Shown piece after piece: positions 26,799-35,678 of a DNA stretch of 64,000 bases. The notes below the pieces were generated by a model. It was not told the origin of the DNA. It ran no database searches and saw only the letters and a list, made by a program, of their open reading frames with translations. The translations under genes were made by a program, and so were the position numbers. The DNA comes from Syntrophotaleaceae bacterium (GTDB lineage: Bacteria; Desulfobacterota; Desulfuromonadia; Desulfuromonadales; Syntrophotaleaceae). Each line of letters opens with the position of its first letter. Positions within the stretch are counted from its first letter, which is position 1. Location of the stretch: the NCBI GenBank assembly GCA_041390365.1, contig JAWKQB010000001.1:868001-932000 (forward strand), in the 5' to 3' direction.

Positions 26799-29115
26799 AT
26801 TGCTGAAATTTTCCTGGGTGATTATTCTGGGCAGTCTGATGCTGTCTGGTTGTGCCATCCATCAGCCCCTGGCTAAAGGGGAAGAGTTGATGGCCCAGGG
26901 GCTCTACGGGGAGGCTGTCGAAGTCTTTTCCAGAGCTCTTGATGAAAACCCGAAAAATCATGAGCTGCGGATGAAGCTTCACCAGGCCAAGTCGCAGGCT
27001 GCTCTTTCTCATCTCGAAGCGGGTAAGAAGCTTCTGGCTGAAGGGAACCTGACCGCTGCCGCTAATGAGTTCCGACAGGCTCTTTTTTTTGATCCGAGCC
27101 TGGTCGCGGGAGCCCAGGAGGTGAAGAGGGTTCAGGAACTGCTCAAGGCCGAAGAACTGATCGGGGAAGCCGAAACTTTATATCAACAGCGCCGGTTTTT
27201 TCAGGCGAAGAATCTTCTCGAAAGGGCCCTGGAACTTGCACCGGGAAACGATCAGGCCGCTAAGCTGCTGAAAACCATCCGGCAGGAGCAGTTGAACCAT
27301 CTCGACGGCTATGAACTGGAGTTGGCCTCGAAGCAGCCGATTACCCTCAAGCTTCAGGGGGTTGCTGTTCGGGAAGCCTTCTCGATACTATCCCGGCTCT
27401 CCGGCATCAATTTCATATTCGACGAAACCGTTCCCTCCGACCAGGTGACCCTTTTCCTGGAAAAGGCGAGCTTTGCCCAGGCCCTCGACATTCTGCTGAA
27501 AATGAACGACCTTGGCAAACGGGTGCTGAACAGCAAGACCATCATTCTTTATCCCCGCACGGAAGAAAAAGTCAGACAGTACGAAGACCAGATCATACAG
27601 GTTTTTTACCTGTCGAATATCGACGCCAAAAAGGCGATCAACATGCTGCGGACCATGCTTCAATTGCGCAAGATCTATGTTCACGAAGAGCTTAACGCCA
27701 TTGTCATGCGCGACAAACCCGACGTGATCAAGCTGGCCCAGCAGATTCTCGAAGCTGCTGATCGGACCGATTCGGAAGTTGTTTTCGCCCTTGAACTGGT
27801 GGAGGTCAGCCATAGTGATGCCCTCGACCTGGGACCGCGGCTGAGCACCTACTCCATCAGTGCAGGTTTGGCGAATGAAGCAGGAATTGTCCAGGACTTT
27901 CTTCCCGCGACCGGCAGCACGACCAGACTGGTCGACAGCTTCGGCAGCCTGGAATCTTTTTATACCCTGCCTTCGGCCACCTTCGAGTTTGCCAAAACCC
28001 TGACCGACAGCGAGATTCTTGCAAATCCCAAAATCCGGGTAAAAAACAAACAAAAAGCCAAAATTCACATCGGCACCCGCGAGCCGATCGCCACCACCAG
28101 TACCAGCGGCGACATCGTTTCAACCAATGTGCAGTATGTGGATGTCGGGGTGAAACTGGACATCGAACCGGTTGTCCAGCTCAATGGTTCCGTTGTCACC
28201 AACCTGACCCTCGAGGTCAGCAACGTCATAGACGAACGAATTATTCAGGAAAGCGGAACGACCCTGCTGACCATCTCCACCACCAATGCGGCCTCCTCCT
28301 TGATCCTGAAGGACGGGGAACGAACCATCATCGGCGGGCTTATCCGGGATGACAGGAATACGACCAAAACGACCATCCCTTTCATCGGCAGGATTCCGCT
28401 CATCGGAGAGCTGATCTCCCACCGTTCGAAGGACGAGACCAAGCGGGAAATTCTGCTGTCCATCACGCCGCACATCGTGCGCAAGGTCGACATGCCGGGA
28501 CCTGACGTGGCGACCATCTGGTCCGGTGGCGAAAATGAACTGGTCGCCGGACAACGCTTCGAATCCTTTGCAAGAGGCTTTGAGCCGCAGTATGAGCAGA
28601 TGGCTCCGCCCGTAGTACCGGCCGCAGTCGAGAACGGAATGCCGCTGCCGCTCCGGCCCGGTATGCAGGATGTTGCGGGACAGGTTGAGCTCGAAGCTCC
28701 GGACCATGTGACTGTCGGAGATTCCTTCAGCCTCTCGGTCAAAATCGATCAGCAGGAAAATCTTGTCGGCGCCCCTCTCACCCTGAGTTTCTCCCCCGGG
28801 CACCTTGAGGTGGTAGGAATCGATGAGGGGGATCTGCTGCGTCGGGATGGCGTCAATACGCTTTTTTCCAGTACAATCGATCGACACCAGGGGCAGATCA
28901 TGATCGAACACCAGAGGCAGCCCGGCGCTCCCGGTATTTCCGGAGGCGGTACACTGGCCCGGGTCATTTTCCGGGCCAAGGCTCCGGGGATCATTTCAGT
29001 GGAACTCGATTCAGGAAGTTTCATCGATCCGGCAGGAGGCCTCTCCGCCATGGGCTCGGCCCGTACCAACATCGAGGTGAGAGCTGTTGAAACGAACGGG
29101 AACACTGTTCAATAA
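26791..29115 (+). CDS. gspD: Secretin (GspD/PulQ-type) lipoprotein with C-terminal cohesin-like domain
   Basis: 774-residue outer-membrane channel protein. The N-terminal signal ends in a lipobox (LMLSGC), then come TPR-like repeats (residues about 20-160), secretin N domains and the secretin core (SGINFIFDETVPSDQVTLFL; ANPKIRVKNKQKAKIHIGTR; GERTIIGGLIRDDRNTTKTT; IPFIGRIPLIGELISHRSKD). The last roughly 140 residues (VTVGDSFSLSVKIDQQENLV onward) look like a cohesin domain, unusual for a secretin. I chose the ATG at 26791 (MNKLLKF), with GAGG just upstream, rather than 26779. It overlaps the start of the pseudopilin gene. Confidence 0.94.
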   Translation: MNKLLKFSWVIILGSLMLSGCAIHQPLAKGEELMAQGLYGEAVEVFSRALDENPKNHELRMKLHQAKSQAALSHLEAGKKLLAEGNLTAAANEFRQALFFDPSLVAGAQEVKRVQELLKAEELIGEAETLYQQRRFFQAKNLLERALELAPGNDQAAKLLKTIRQEQLNHLDGYELELASKQPITLKLQGVAVREAFSILSRLSGINFIFDETVPSDQVTLFLEKASFAQALDILLKMNDLGKRVLNSKTIILYPRTEEKVRQYEDQIIQVFYLSNIDAKKAINMLRTMLQLRKIYVHEELNAIVMRDKPDVIKLAQQILEAADRTDSEVVFALELVEVSHSDALDLGPRLSTYSISAGLANEAGIVQDFLPATGSTTRLVDSFGSLESFYTLPSATFEFAKTLTDSEILANPKIRVKNKQKAKIHIGTREPIATTSTSGDIVSTNVQYVDVGVKLDIEPVVQLNGSVVTNLTLEVSNVIDERIIQESGTTLLTISTTNAASSLILKDGERTIIGGLIRDDRNTTKTTIPFIGRIPLIGELISHRSKDETKREILLSITPHIVRKVDMPGPDVATIWSGGENELVAGQRFESFARGFEPQYEQMAPPVVPAAVENGMPLPLRPGMQDVAGQVELEAPDHVTVGDSFSLSVKIDQQENLVGAPLTLSFSPGHLEVVGIDEGDLLRRDGVNTLFSSTIDRHQGQIMIEHQRQPGAPGISGGGTLARVIFRAKAPGIISVELDSGSFIDPAGGLSAMGSARTNIEVRAVETNGNTVQ

Positions 29116-29581
29116 AAACGCTGAAGGAATCACTCTAGTCGAGCTTATTGTCGCGGTCAGCATCATGAGCATCCTGGCCGCGGCTGTTCTTCCCATGGCC
29201 GAGGTGACGGTGCAGAGGACCAAGGAGCTGGAACTGCGCCGGGCTTTGCGAATCATGCGGACGGCGATCGACGACTACAAGAAGGATTACGACAAGGCGG
29301 TGCAGGAAAAAACCATTATCCCCACGGTCAATGAAACAGGCTACCCGGAAGAGTTGGAGGATCTGGTCGAGGGGAGCGACTGGGGCGGTCTTTTTCCCTT
29401 CAAAAAGCGCTACCTTCGCCGCATTCCGCAAGACCCCTTCGATGAATATGAACAGGGGTGGGGGTTGCGGGCCTACAAGGACGAACCCGATGCCTACAGC
29501 TGGGGGGGCGGCGATATCTACGACGTTTACTCCCAGAGCGATCGCACCGCGCTTGACGGTACTCCCTATCGAAGCTGGTAA
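29087..29581 (+). CDS. Type II secretion pseudopilin (GspG-like)
   Basis: 164-residue pseudopilin with a prepilin peptidase site and hydrophobic helix: NAEGITLVELIVAVSIMSIL, cleaved after the Gly, with the key Glu at mature position 5. The C-terminal half contains short blocks seen in major pseudopilins (YLRRIPQDPFDEY, DIYDVYSQSD). The start is TTG at 29087 with GAGGTGA upstream, inside the secretin gene (29-base overlap). The counterpart in Geobacter sulfurreducens belongs to the atypical system that includes OxpG. Confidence 0.9.
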   Translation: MKRTGTLFNKNAEGITLVELIVAVSIMSILAAAVLPMAEVTVQRTKELELRRALRIMRTAIDDYKKDYDKAVQEKTIIPTVNETGYPEELEDLVEGSDWGGLFPFKKRYLRRIPQDPFDEYEQGWGLRAYKDEPDAYSWGGGDIYDVYSQSDRTALDGTPYRSW

Positions 29582-29590
29582 AGGAACGTG

Positions 29591-29983
29591 ATGCGGAAAA
29601 GAACCGGCGGATTCACCCTTATCGAATTGCTGATTGTGATGACGATCATCGGCATCCTGGCCAGTATCGCCGTACCCAGCTACCAGCGCAGCGTCATAAG
29701 GTCGCGCGAGGCCGTGCTGGCGGAGGATCTGTACCAGATGCGGCAGGCCATTGACAGCTTCTATGCCGACAACGCCCGCTATCCGGAATCCCTGGAAGAG
29801 CTTCAGGAAAAGAAATATTTGCGGGGTATTCCCCGTGACCCCTTTACCAACAGCGGCGAAACGTGGTACATCATTGCACCAGAACCTACCGAAGAAGGAA
29901 CACCCATTCCGGGTAGGGTGTTCGACGTGCGCAGCGGTAGCGACCTTGTCGGTCTGAACGGAGTTCCCTACAAGGAATGGTAA
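29591..29983 (+). CDS. gspG: Type II secretion pseudopilin (GspG/OxpG-like)
   Basis: 130-residue pseudopilin starting RKRTGGFTLIELLIVMTIIG, with the prepilin cleavage Gly-Phe and Glu at mature position 5. The C-terminal part has YLRGIPRDPFTNSGETW and a final FDVRSGSDLVGLNGVPY, typical of GspG-class major pseudopilins with a calcium site. I prefer the ATG at 29591 because AAGGA ends five bases before it; a GTG at 29588 is possible. ftsE follows within 7 bases. Confidence 0.92.
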   Translation: MRKRTGGFTLIELLIVMTIIGILASIAVPSYQRSVIRSREAVLAEDLYQMRQAIDSFYADNARYPESLEELQEKKYLRGIPRDPFTNSGETWYIIAPEPTEEGTPIPGRVFDVRSGSDLVGLNGVPYKEW

Positions 29984-29989
29984 AGGGTC

Positions 29990-30655
29990 ATGATACAGCT
30001 CTTCAACGTCTGCAAGTCCTACCAGAAAGATTCCTCTGCCCTGAACGACCTCAATCTTAAGATCCCCAAGGGGGATTTCGTCTACATAACCGGCCCTTCC
30101 GGAGCCGGCAAATCGACCCTGCTGAAACTTCTCTATTGCGCGGAAAAACCGAACCGGGGGCAGATTCTGATTAACGGCCAGAACATCACCCGGATGGGCT
30201 TCTCCAAAATACCCTATTTGCGCCGGCGTCTGGGCGTGGTGTTCCAGGATTTCAAGCTTTTGACCAGCCGTACCCTGTTTGAAAACGTGGCGTTTCCTCT
30301 GGAGGTGCAGGGGAAGAAACGGTTCGAAATCAGCAACAAGGTTTATCAGACCTTGAAACATGTCGGCCTGCAGAAGAAAATACATCATTACCCCCTGCAA
30401 CTCTCCGGCGGTGAGCAGCAAAGGGTTGCCATCGCCCGCGCCCTGGTGGTCGATCCCCTGGTACTGCTGGCCGATGAACCGACCGGCAATCTCGATTTCG
30501 GGGTCACCATGGAAATCATGGACCTCTTCAAGGGGGCGAATGCCAGGGGCACGACTGTTCTTCTGGCTACCCACAATCGGGAAATGATTCGGCAGTTTCC
30601 AAGAAGGGTTCTGGTGCTGGAAGACGGACGACTGGTGGACGATTATACGCCTTAA
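29990..30655 (+). CDS. ftsE: Cell division ATP-binding protein FtsE
   Basis: 221-residue ABC ATPase that, with FtsX, controls septal peptidoglycan hydrolysis. Walker A is GPSGAGKST, the signature motif LSGGEQQR, and Walker B LLADEPTGNLD. Its start lies 7 bases after the pseudopilin gene, so it may share the secretion transcript. Unusually it is separated from ftsX by 364 bases of repeat-rich DNA; the two genes usually overlap. Confidence 0.97.
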   Translation: MIQLFNVCKSYQKDSSALNDLNLKIPKGDFVYITGPSGAGKSTLLKLLYCAEKPNRGQILINGQNITRMGFSKIPYLRRRLGVVFQDFKLLTSRTLFENVAFPLEVQGKKRFEISNKVYQTLKHVGLQKKIHHYPLQLSGGEQQRVAIARALVVDPLVLLADEPTGNLDFGVTMEIMDLFKGANARGTTVLLATHNREMIRQFPRRVLVLEDGRLVDDYTP

Positions 30656-31019
30656 AGGCCGGGGTTGGTTGCCAGTATTGCGTTCCGCAAAATTCATATG
30701 ACTTGTGAGAGCGGCGTCAGCCGCGATGGCTTGCCGGTAAAATCGCTCCTAAAGGCCGCCCCTACAAAGGGGGTTGACAAGATTTTCATCCAAATCGAAA
30801 TCGAAATCGGGATCGAAATCGGCCTTTGGCTTTTGACTTAGGTTTGGATACCAAAACCTAGCCAAAACGAAATGCCTAACACCCGATTTCGATTTCGATA
30901 GCAATTTCGATTTGGAAAAACCTAAAGTTTATACCCTGGCCATGGAGGAAGAAGCTTCCCAACTCGCAGAGGCGAAAACATAATTATTTATCCAACGGAA
31001 TTTACGGACAGGTTTCCAA
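30656..31019. repeat. Repeat-rich spacer between ftsE and ftsX
   Basis: No gene is present. At 30705-30775 a degraded REP-like palindrome can be read (GAGCGGCGTCAGCCGCGATG and ATCGCTCC). At 30792-30822 AATCGA/AATCGG hexamers form one arm and at 30883-30915 their inverse (CCGATTTCGATTTCGAT) the other; between them CTTAGGTTTGG (30837-30847) and CCAAAACCTAG (30851-30861) form an inner hairpin with one bulge. The whole could fold as a long nested stem. Confidence 0.8.
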
Positions 31020-31916
31020 ATGTTCGAACACATTCTCTATTTCAGCCGACGAGTTGCACGGAACATCCGGCAGAGTCCGGTGCTGTGTTCCGCCGCCATT
31101 GGCACGGTGGCCGTTTCCCTCACCATCGTAGCCTTTTTCGGTATTGTTGTGATCAATGTCCAGAAACTGGCCCATTTCTGGAGTGACGAAATTCAAGTGG
31201 TGGCCTATATCGACAAAGAGCCCGAAAACGATCGGCTTGCCGAATGGCGATCCATGATCGGGCGAATGCCGGAGGTCAAGGCAGTCATATTCGTTGACCG
31301 AAACGAAGCTTTTGCCCGCTTCAAGCAAAGACTGGCCCGCGATGCCGATCTTCTTGACGGTTTTGATGCCTCCATCCTGCCGGCCTCGCTGGAGATCTCC
31401 TTAAAAGACGGCTACCGGACCCGTCAGGGGGTGGAGGCCGTGGTGCAGCGTCTGCGCCAGAACCCCGATTTCAGTGATTTCAGTTACGGTCAGGACTGGC
31501 TCGAACGCTTTGAAGCTTTTCTCGGCCTTTTACGACTCGCGGGATTAGCCCTCGGAGGTTTTTTGCTGTTTGCCGCCCTGTTCATCGTTGCCAACACCAT
31601 CAAGCTCACTCTTTATGCCCGGCGCGATGAGCTGGAAATCATGGCCCTCGTCGGTGCCACCCCTATTTTTATCAAGACCCCCTTCCTGCTGGAAGGGGCG
31701 GTCCAGGGAGTTCTCGGCGGCGTAATCGCCCTGGGTGGATCCTTTCTGCTCTATCAGGCATTTCTGCAGAAGGGGCTGGGTGCTTTTCTGCTCTTTTCCG
31801 GCGGCGGCGAAATTCAGTTCCTTGCCCCCCCGCACCAGGGACTGCTGGTGCTGGTAGGCATGCTGCTCGGCCTTTTCGGCAGTATGCTGTCTCTGAGAAA
31901 ATTCGTTCGGATATGA
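31020..31916 (+). CDS. ftsX: Cell division protein FtsX (permease-like)
   Basis: 298-residue membrane partner of FtsE. It has an N-terminal membrane segment (about residues 23-45), a periplasmic domain (about 50-165, VVAYIDKEPENDRLAEW; VEAVVQRLRQNPDFSDFSYG) and three further segments typical of the FtsX fold (GLALGGFLLFAALFIVANTI; LLEGAVQGVLGGVIALGGSF; GLLVLVGMLLGLFGSMLSL). The stop overlaps the start of the envC-like gene by four bases, so FtsX and its hydrolase activator are coupled. Confidence 0.95.
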   Translation: MFEHILYFSRRVARNIRQSPVLCSAAIGTVAVSLTIVAFFGIVVINVQKLAHFWSDEIQVVAYIDKEPENDRLAEWRSMIGRMPEVKAVIFVDRNEAFARFKQRLARDADLLDGFDASILPASLEISLKDGYRTRQGVEAVVQRLRQNPDFSDFSYGQDWLERFEAFLGLLRLAGLALGGFLLFAALFIVANTIKLTLYARRDELEIMALVGATPIFIKTPFLLEGAVQGVLGGVIALGGSFLLYQAFLQKGLGAFLLFSGGGEIQFLAPPHQGLLVLVGMLLGLFGSMLSLRKFVRI

Positions 31917-33088
31917 TGTACTGGCGGAATTTTTTCCTTCCTTTCCGATGCTCCTGGCTGGGACTGGCCCTGCCTGGCATCATCCTGCTGGCCGTTCTGG
32001 TGCCCGGTTACGGCATCGCGGACAGCAAAGGGGATCTCGAGGAGATTCAGCAGAAAATCAAAAAAATTGCCGAGGGCCTGGAGAATAAAAAGGTCGAGGA
32101 AAAGAGCCTGAAAAAGGTTATGGCCTCACTTGAACAGGAGATGGACGGACTCAGGGATCAAGAAAAAGTCGGAAAGGACGCCATCTCCAGACTGAGGCAA
32201 GAGACCGAGAAACAGCAGAAACTGATCGCCGGGATCCGGGAAAACAGCCTGCGACGGCGCGAAATGGTGAAAAACCGCCTTTCCGCCATGTACCGGGAGG
32301 GGCAGACCCCGCTTCTGCGTCTGCTCTTCTCCGGAAACTCCCCCTCTTTTATTGCAGAAGAGTACTACCTTCTGAAGCGGGTCGTTCATCAGGACCGGGA
32401 GTTGCTGGAGCAGTTCCGCAGAGATCAGGCTGAACTGCAGACACGCCTGACAGAACTTGCCGATTTGCAGGAAAAAGCTCGAACGGCTCTGGACAATCTC
32501 GAAAAGGGCCGCGAAGCCCTTGATTTCGCTTTTAAAACAAAAACCAAAATCCTCGCGCGGCTTCAAAACCAGCAGGCCGAAATGAGCGGCGAGCTTGCCC
32601 GGCTCAAGGAAAAGGCCGCCCGCCTGCAGTCCCTGGTTAAAAAGCTTGAAAGCCGAAAGGTCCCCGAGTATACTGAAAAATCTGGAGTTTTTGCCAGACA
32701 GAAGGGGCATTTGCCCTGGCCGATCAATGGAGCTGTGAAAGTGGGTTTCGGGACCTGCCGCCTGCCTTCGTCGGGAACCCTGTACGACTGCCAGGGCATT
32801 GAAATTGCTGCTTCCAAGAACCGGCCTATTCTGGCCTCCTGGCATGGAACAGTTATTTTTGCCAAACCCTTCAAAGGATACGGCAACCTGATCATTATCG
32901 ATCACGGCGACAAATTCTACACCCTCTATGCCCAGGCCAGCCGCCTGCTGAAAAATGTCGGGGAAAAAGTCAAAGCGGGAGAAGCGATCGCCTACTCAGG
33001 CTTCGAGGACGCCGACAGCGTTTATTTCGAAATCCGACATCGGGGAACTCCCCTGGATCCTCTTGCCTGGCTGAAGCCGCCTTCCTGA
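31913..33088 (+). CDS. envC: EnvC-type murein hydrolase activator (coiled coil plus degenerate LytM)
   Basis: 391-residue exported protein: a signal segment near residues 15-35, a long coiled coil (about 38-255) and a C-terminal LytM/M23 domain. In active M23 enzymes the domain has zinc ligands in G-x-H-x-G-x-D and H-x-H; here the equivalents read CQGIEIAAS and LYAQAS, so the ligands are missing while the scaffold (GYGNLIIIDHGDKFYTLY, VYFEIRHRGTPLDP) remains. This is the known mark of EnvC, which activates amidases at the septum and is itself controlled by FtsEX. It overlaps ftsX by four bases. Confidence 0.9.
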   Translation: MMYWRNFFLPFRCSWLGLALPGIILLAVLVPGYGIADSKGDLEEIQQKIKKIAEGLENKKVEEKSLKKVMASLEQEMDGLRDQEKVGKDAISRLRQETEKQQKLIAGIRENSLRRREMVKNRLSAMYREGQTPLLRLLFSGNSPSFIAEEYYLLKRVVHQDRELLEQFRRDQAELQTRLTELADLQEKARTALDNLEKGREALDFAFKTKTKILARLQNQQAEMSGELARLKEKAARLQSLVKKLESRKVPEYTEKSGVFARQKGHLPWPINGAVKVGFGTCRLPSSGTLYDCQGIEIAASKNRPILASWHGTVIFAKPFKGYGNLIIIDHGDKFYTLYAQASRLLKNVGEKVKAGEAIAYSGFEDADSVYFEIRHRGTPLDPLAWLKPPS

Positions 33089-33115
33089 CGTTCGTTGTTT
33101 TCCGGAGAAATCTTT

Positions 33116-34429
33116 ATGTCGAGAATCAAGCGCCCCGCTTTCCTCTTGCTGGTGCCGATCCTGTTAATGTCCTGCTGGCTGGCCCTGAGCCAGGCAGATC
33201 AAAACCCGTTGGAAAACGAGTACGAGGAACTGCGTCTCTTCACCGATGTCCTTTCCATCGTACGGCGCAGCTATGTGGAAGATGTTCCGATGAAGGAGCT
33301 CATTCATGGTGCCGTCAACGGCATGCTTGCCTCCCTGGATCCCCATTCTTCCTTTCTTCCGCCCGATATGTACAAGGAACTGGAAATAGACACCAGCGGC
33401 GAGTTCGGGGGGCTCGGCATCGAAATTACACTGCGCAACAATGTTTTGACCATCGTATCGCCGATTGAGGATACTCCTGCCGATCTGGCCGGGCTGGAAG
33501 CCGGAGATATGATTATCAAGATCGAGGGCCGCTTTACCAAGGACTTGAGCATCATGGAGGCGGTCAAGCTCATGCGTGGACCGGCCGGGAGCAGCGTTAC
33601 GATCACTATCATGAGGGACGCCTTCGACAAACCGAAGGAGTTCACCCTGGTACGCGAGGTGATCAAGGTTGAGAGCATCAAGTCCCGGACCCTTGAACCC
33701 GGCATCGGCTATATCCGGGTGGTGCAGTTTCAGGAAAGGACCGACCAGGACCTGCGCAAGGCCCTTGCCCAGATAAAAAAAGCAAACAACGGCAGTCTCT
33801 CCGGCCTGGTGCTCGATCTCAGGAACAATCCAGGGGGGCTGCTCGAACAGGCGGTCAAGGTTGCGGACCATTTTCTGAGCGGTGGTCTGATCGTCTATAC
33901 CGAAGGGCGGGAAGAGGGCAGTCAGATGCGGTTCACTGCGCAAAAAGAGGACAGTGAGACGGGCTATCCCCTCGTGGTTCTGATCAACGGCGGCAGTGCC
34001 AGCGCTTCCGAGATTGTCGCCGGAGCCCTGCAGGACAACGGGCGGGCAGTGATCATGGGCACCCAGAGCTTTGGCAAAGGTTCGGTGCAGACGATCATTC
34101 CGCTGAGCGACGACTCCGGTCTGCGTCTGACCACGGCCCGCTATTTTACCCCCGATGGAACCTCGATACAGGCCAAGGGGATCGTTCCCGATATTACCGT
34201 CAAGCCGCTGGAGTTCAGGGAACTCGACGAGGTGGAAGCTTTTCGGGAAAAAGATCTGCTGAATCATTTCGAGAGCGAAAGCGAGGTTGAAAAGCAGGTG
34301 CCGGCCGAAGCGGAGCCTCAAGAAATCGCTCCCGACGGATCTATCGAAGAGGATTACCAGTTGCTCCGGGCCGTCGATCTGTTGAAAGGCTGGCGGATCA
34401 TGAGGAACCTCAAGGGAAAAGCCGCTTGA
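33116..34429 (+). CDS. ctpA: S41 family C-terminal processing peptidase CtpA
   Basis: 437-residue periplasmic serine protease. An N-terminal signal anchor (LLLVPILLMSCWLALSQA) precedes the S41 N domain, a PDZ domain (GLGIEITLRNNVLTIVSPIE), and the catalytic core with the Ser in NGGSASASEIVAGAL and the Lys in GTQSFGKGSVQT. The ATG at 33116 is served by GGAGA; an upstream TTG at 33095 is less likely. Related proteases trim or degrade envelope proteins and cell-wall hydrolases, which fits the envC neighbour. A strong terminator follows. Confidence 0.95.
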   Translation: MSRIKRPAFLLLVPILLMSCWLALSQADQNPLENEYEELRLFTDVLSIVRRSYVEDVPMKELIHGAVNGMLASLDPHSSFLPPDMYKELEIDTSGEFGGLGIEITLRNNVLTIVSPIEDTPADLAGLEAGDMIIKIEGRFTKDLSIMEAVKLMRGPAGSSVTITIMRDAFDKPKEFTLVREVIKVESIKSRTLEPGIGYIRVVQFQERTDQDLRKALAQIKKANNGSLSGLVLDLRNNPGGLLEQAVKVADHFLSGGLIVYTEGREEGSQMRFTAQKEDSETGYPLVVLINGGSASASEIVAGALQDNGRAVIMGTQSFGKGSVQTIIPLSDDSGLRLTTARYFTPDGTSIQAKGIVPDITVKPLEFRELDEVEAFREKDLLNHFESESEVEKQVPAEAEPQEIAPDGSIEEDYQLLRAVDLLKGWRIMRNLKGKAA

Positions 34430-34453
34430 TCTGATTTTTCTCTTTTGATGGAG

Positions 34454-34483
34454 CGGGGGGACGAGATTTCCCCCCGTTTTTTT
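34454..34483 (+). terminator. Rho-independent terminator after ctpA
   Basis: CGGGGGG (34454-34460) pairs with CCCCCCG (34470-34476) around a 9-base loop and is followed by T7. The next gene starts only 10 bases later, so it would need partial read-through or its own promoter. Confidence 0.88.
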
Positions 34484-34493
34484 GGGCGCGAGA

Positions 34494-35678
34494 ATGTCGG
34501 GGAAAAAAAACAGCCGCAGCAGATCCGCTGCCAGACGCAAAACAAGTCGGCCCGGGGACCGCCAGAGAATCAAGCTGCTGCTGGCGGCTTTGTTCGTAGT
34601 CGGTTTTCTGATCTTATGCCTGGTGGTGCTCGGGCACCTGCGGCAGACCTATCATAGCGTGCCGCCCCCGCCGATCGTACCGGAAGTCGTTGAAAGTCCC
34701 GATCGTTCTTCTCTCATATTGGATATCCAGCTTGAGCTCGACAGTACCCTATGGCGGGCCGGTGTGCCTTTCGACCGGCTGCGGATAGTGGCCGATGCCG
34801 AAAAGGTGAGTTATGAAGTCCGGGCCGGGATGCCTGCGGAAAAGGTTCTGACGGAACTCGCCGAACGACTGATCGCCCTTTCGCCTGATGCACGGCTCGA
34901 TCTGTCTACCCCGCAAAAGACCATGACCATTCGCCATGGTGGAGAGGTCCTTTTCCGGATCAGGTTTTTGGAGGACGAAAAAAAGGTTCTGCCGCCTGCT
35001 CCGAAACCGAAACTTGCGATTATCGTTGACGACCTCGGAGCGGATCTGGGAACGGCCAAGGCCCTTTTGAAGATCGATCTGCCGCTCACGTTTGCCGTCA
35101 TGCCGCATGTGGGCAAGTCCCGGGAGGTGGCCCAACTGGCCCATTCCCGCAAACGGGAAGTCATGCTGCATATTCCGATGGAGCCTCAAAGTTACCCTGC
35201 GGCCGATCCCGGCAGGGGGGCCCTGTTCAACCGTCTGTCGAGAAGGGAGCTGGAAGAGCGAATGGCCGGTTACCTAAAGGAAATCCCTCATGTCGTCGGC
35301 GGGAACAACCATATGGGTTCCAGTTTCACCGAAAACCAGGACGGTATGGCCGTGGTATTTGAATCCCTTGGAAAAAGAAAGCTCTTTTTCATCGACAGCC
35401 GCACCACCCCCCGGTCGGTGGCTCCAGGGGTTGCCCGGCAGGCCGGAATCCCCTTCGCCGCTCGGGATGTTTTCCTGGACAATGTGCGGGATGTCGAAGC
35501 GATCAGCCGCGAAATTCGCAAGTTGGCCGGGCTGGCCCGACGGAACGGACAGGCCATCGGGATCTGCCATCCCTATCCACAGACCATCGAGGCTTTGTCC
35601 AGGGAGGCGGAAACCCTGCGGATGCAAGGGATCGAGGTGGTTCCGGCCTCGAGCCTGGTCAGGCCGCCTTCCTCATGA
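34494..35678 (+). CDS. Divergent polysaccharide deacetylase family protein
   Basis: 394-residue protein with a basic start, a membrane anchor near residues 26-48, a periplasmic linker, and a C-terminal divergent polysaccharide deacetylase (DUF610-like) domain: KLAIIVDDLGADLGTAKALL, LTFAVMPHVGKSREVAQLAH, VMLHIPMEPQSYP and GGNNHMGSSFTE. The retained Asp pair and His suggest a metal site, but the substrate is not known. I chose the ATG at 34494; an upstream TTG at 34482 lies inside the terminator T run. It converges with the ParA-like gene, with a 6-base overlap at the ends. Confidence 0.88.
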   Translation: MSGKKNSRSRSAARRKTSRPGDRQRIKLLLAALFVVGFLILCLVVLGHLRQTYHSVPPPPIVPEVVESPDRSSLILDIQLELDSTLWRAGVPFDRLRIVADAEKVSYEVRAGMPAEKVLTELAERLIALSPDARLDLSTPQKTMTIRHGGEVLFRIRFLEDEKKVLPPAPKPKLAIIVDDLGADLGTAKALLKIDLPLTFAVMPHVGKSREVAQLAHSRKREVMLHIPMEPQSYPAADPGRGALFNRLSRRELEERMAGYLKEIPHVVGGNNHMGSSFTENQDGMAVVFESLGKRKLFFIDSRTTPRSVAPGVARQAGIPFAARDVFLDNVRDVEAISREIRKLAGLARRNGQAIGICHPYPQTIEALSREAETLRMQGIEVVPASSLVRPPSS

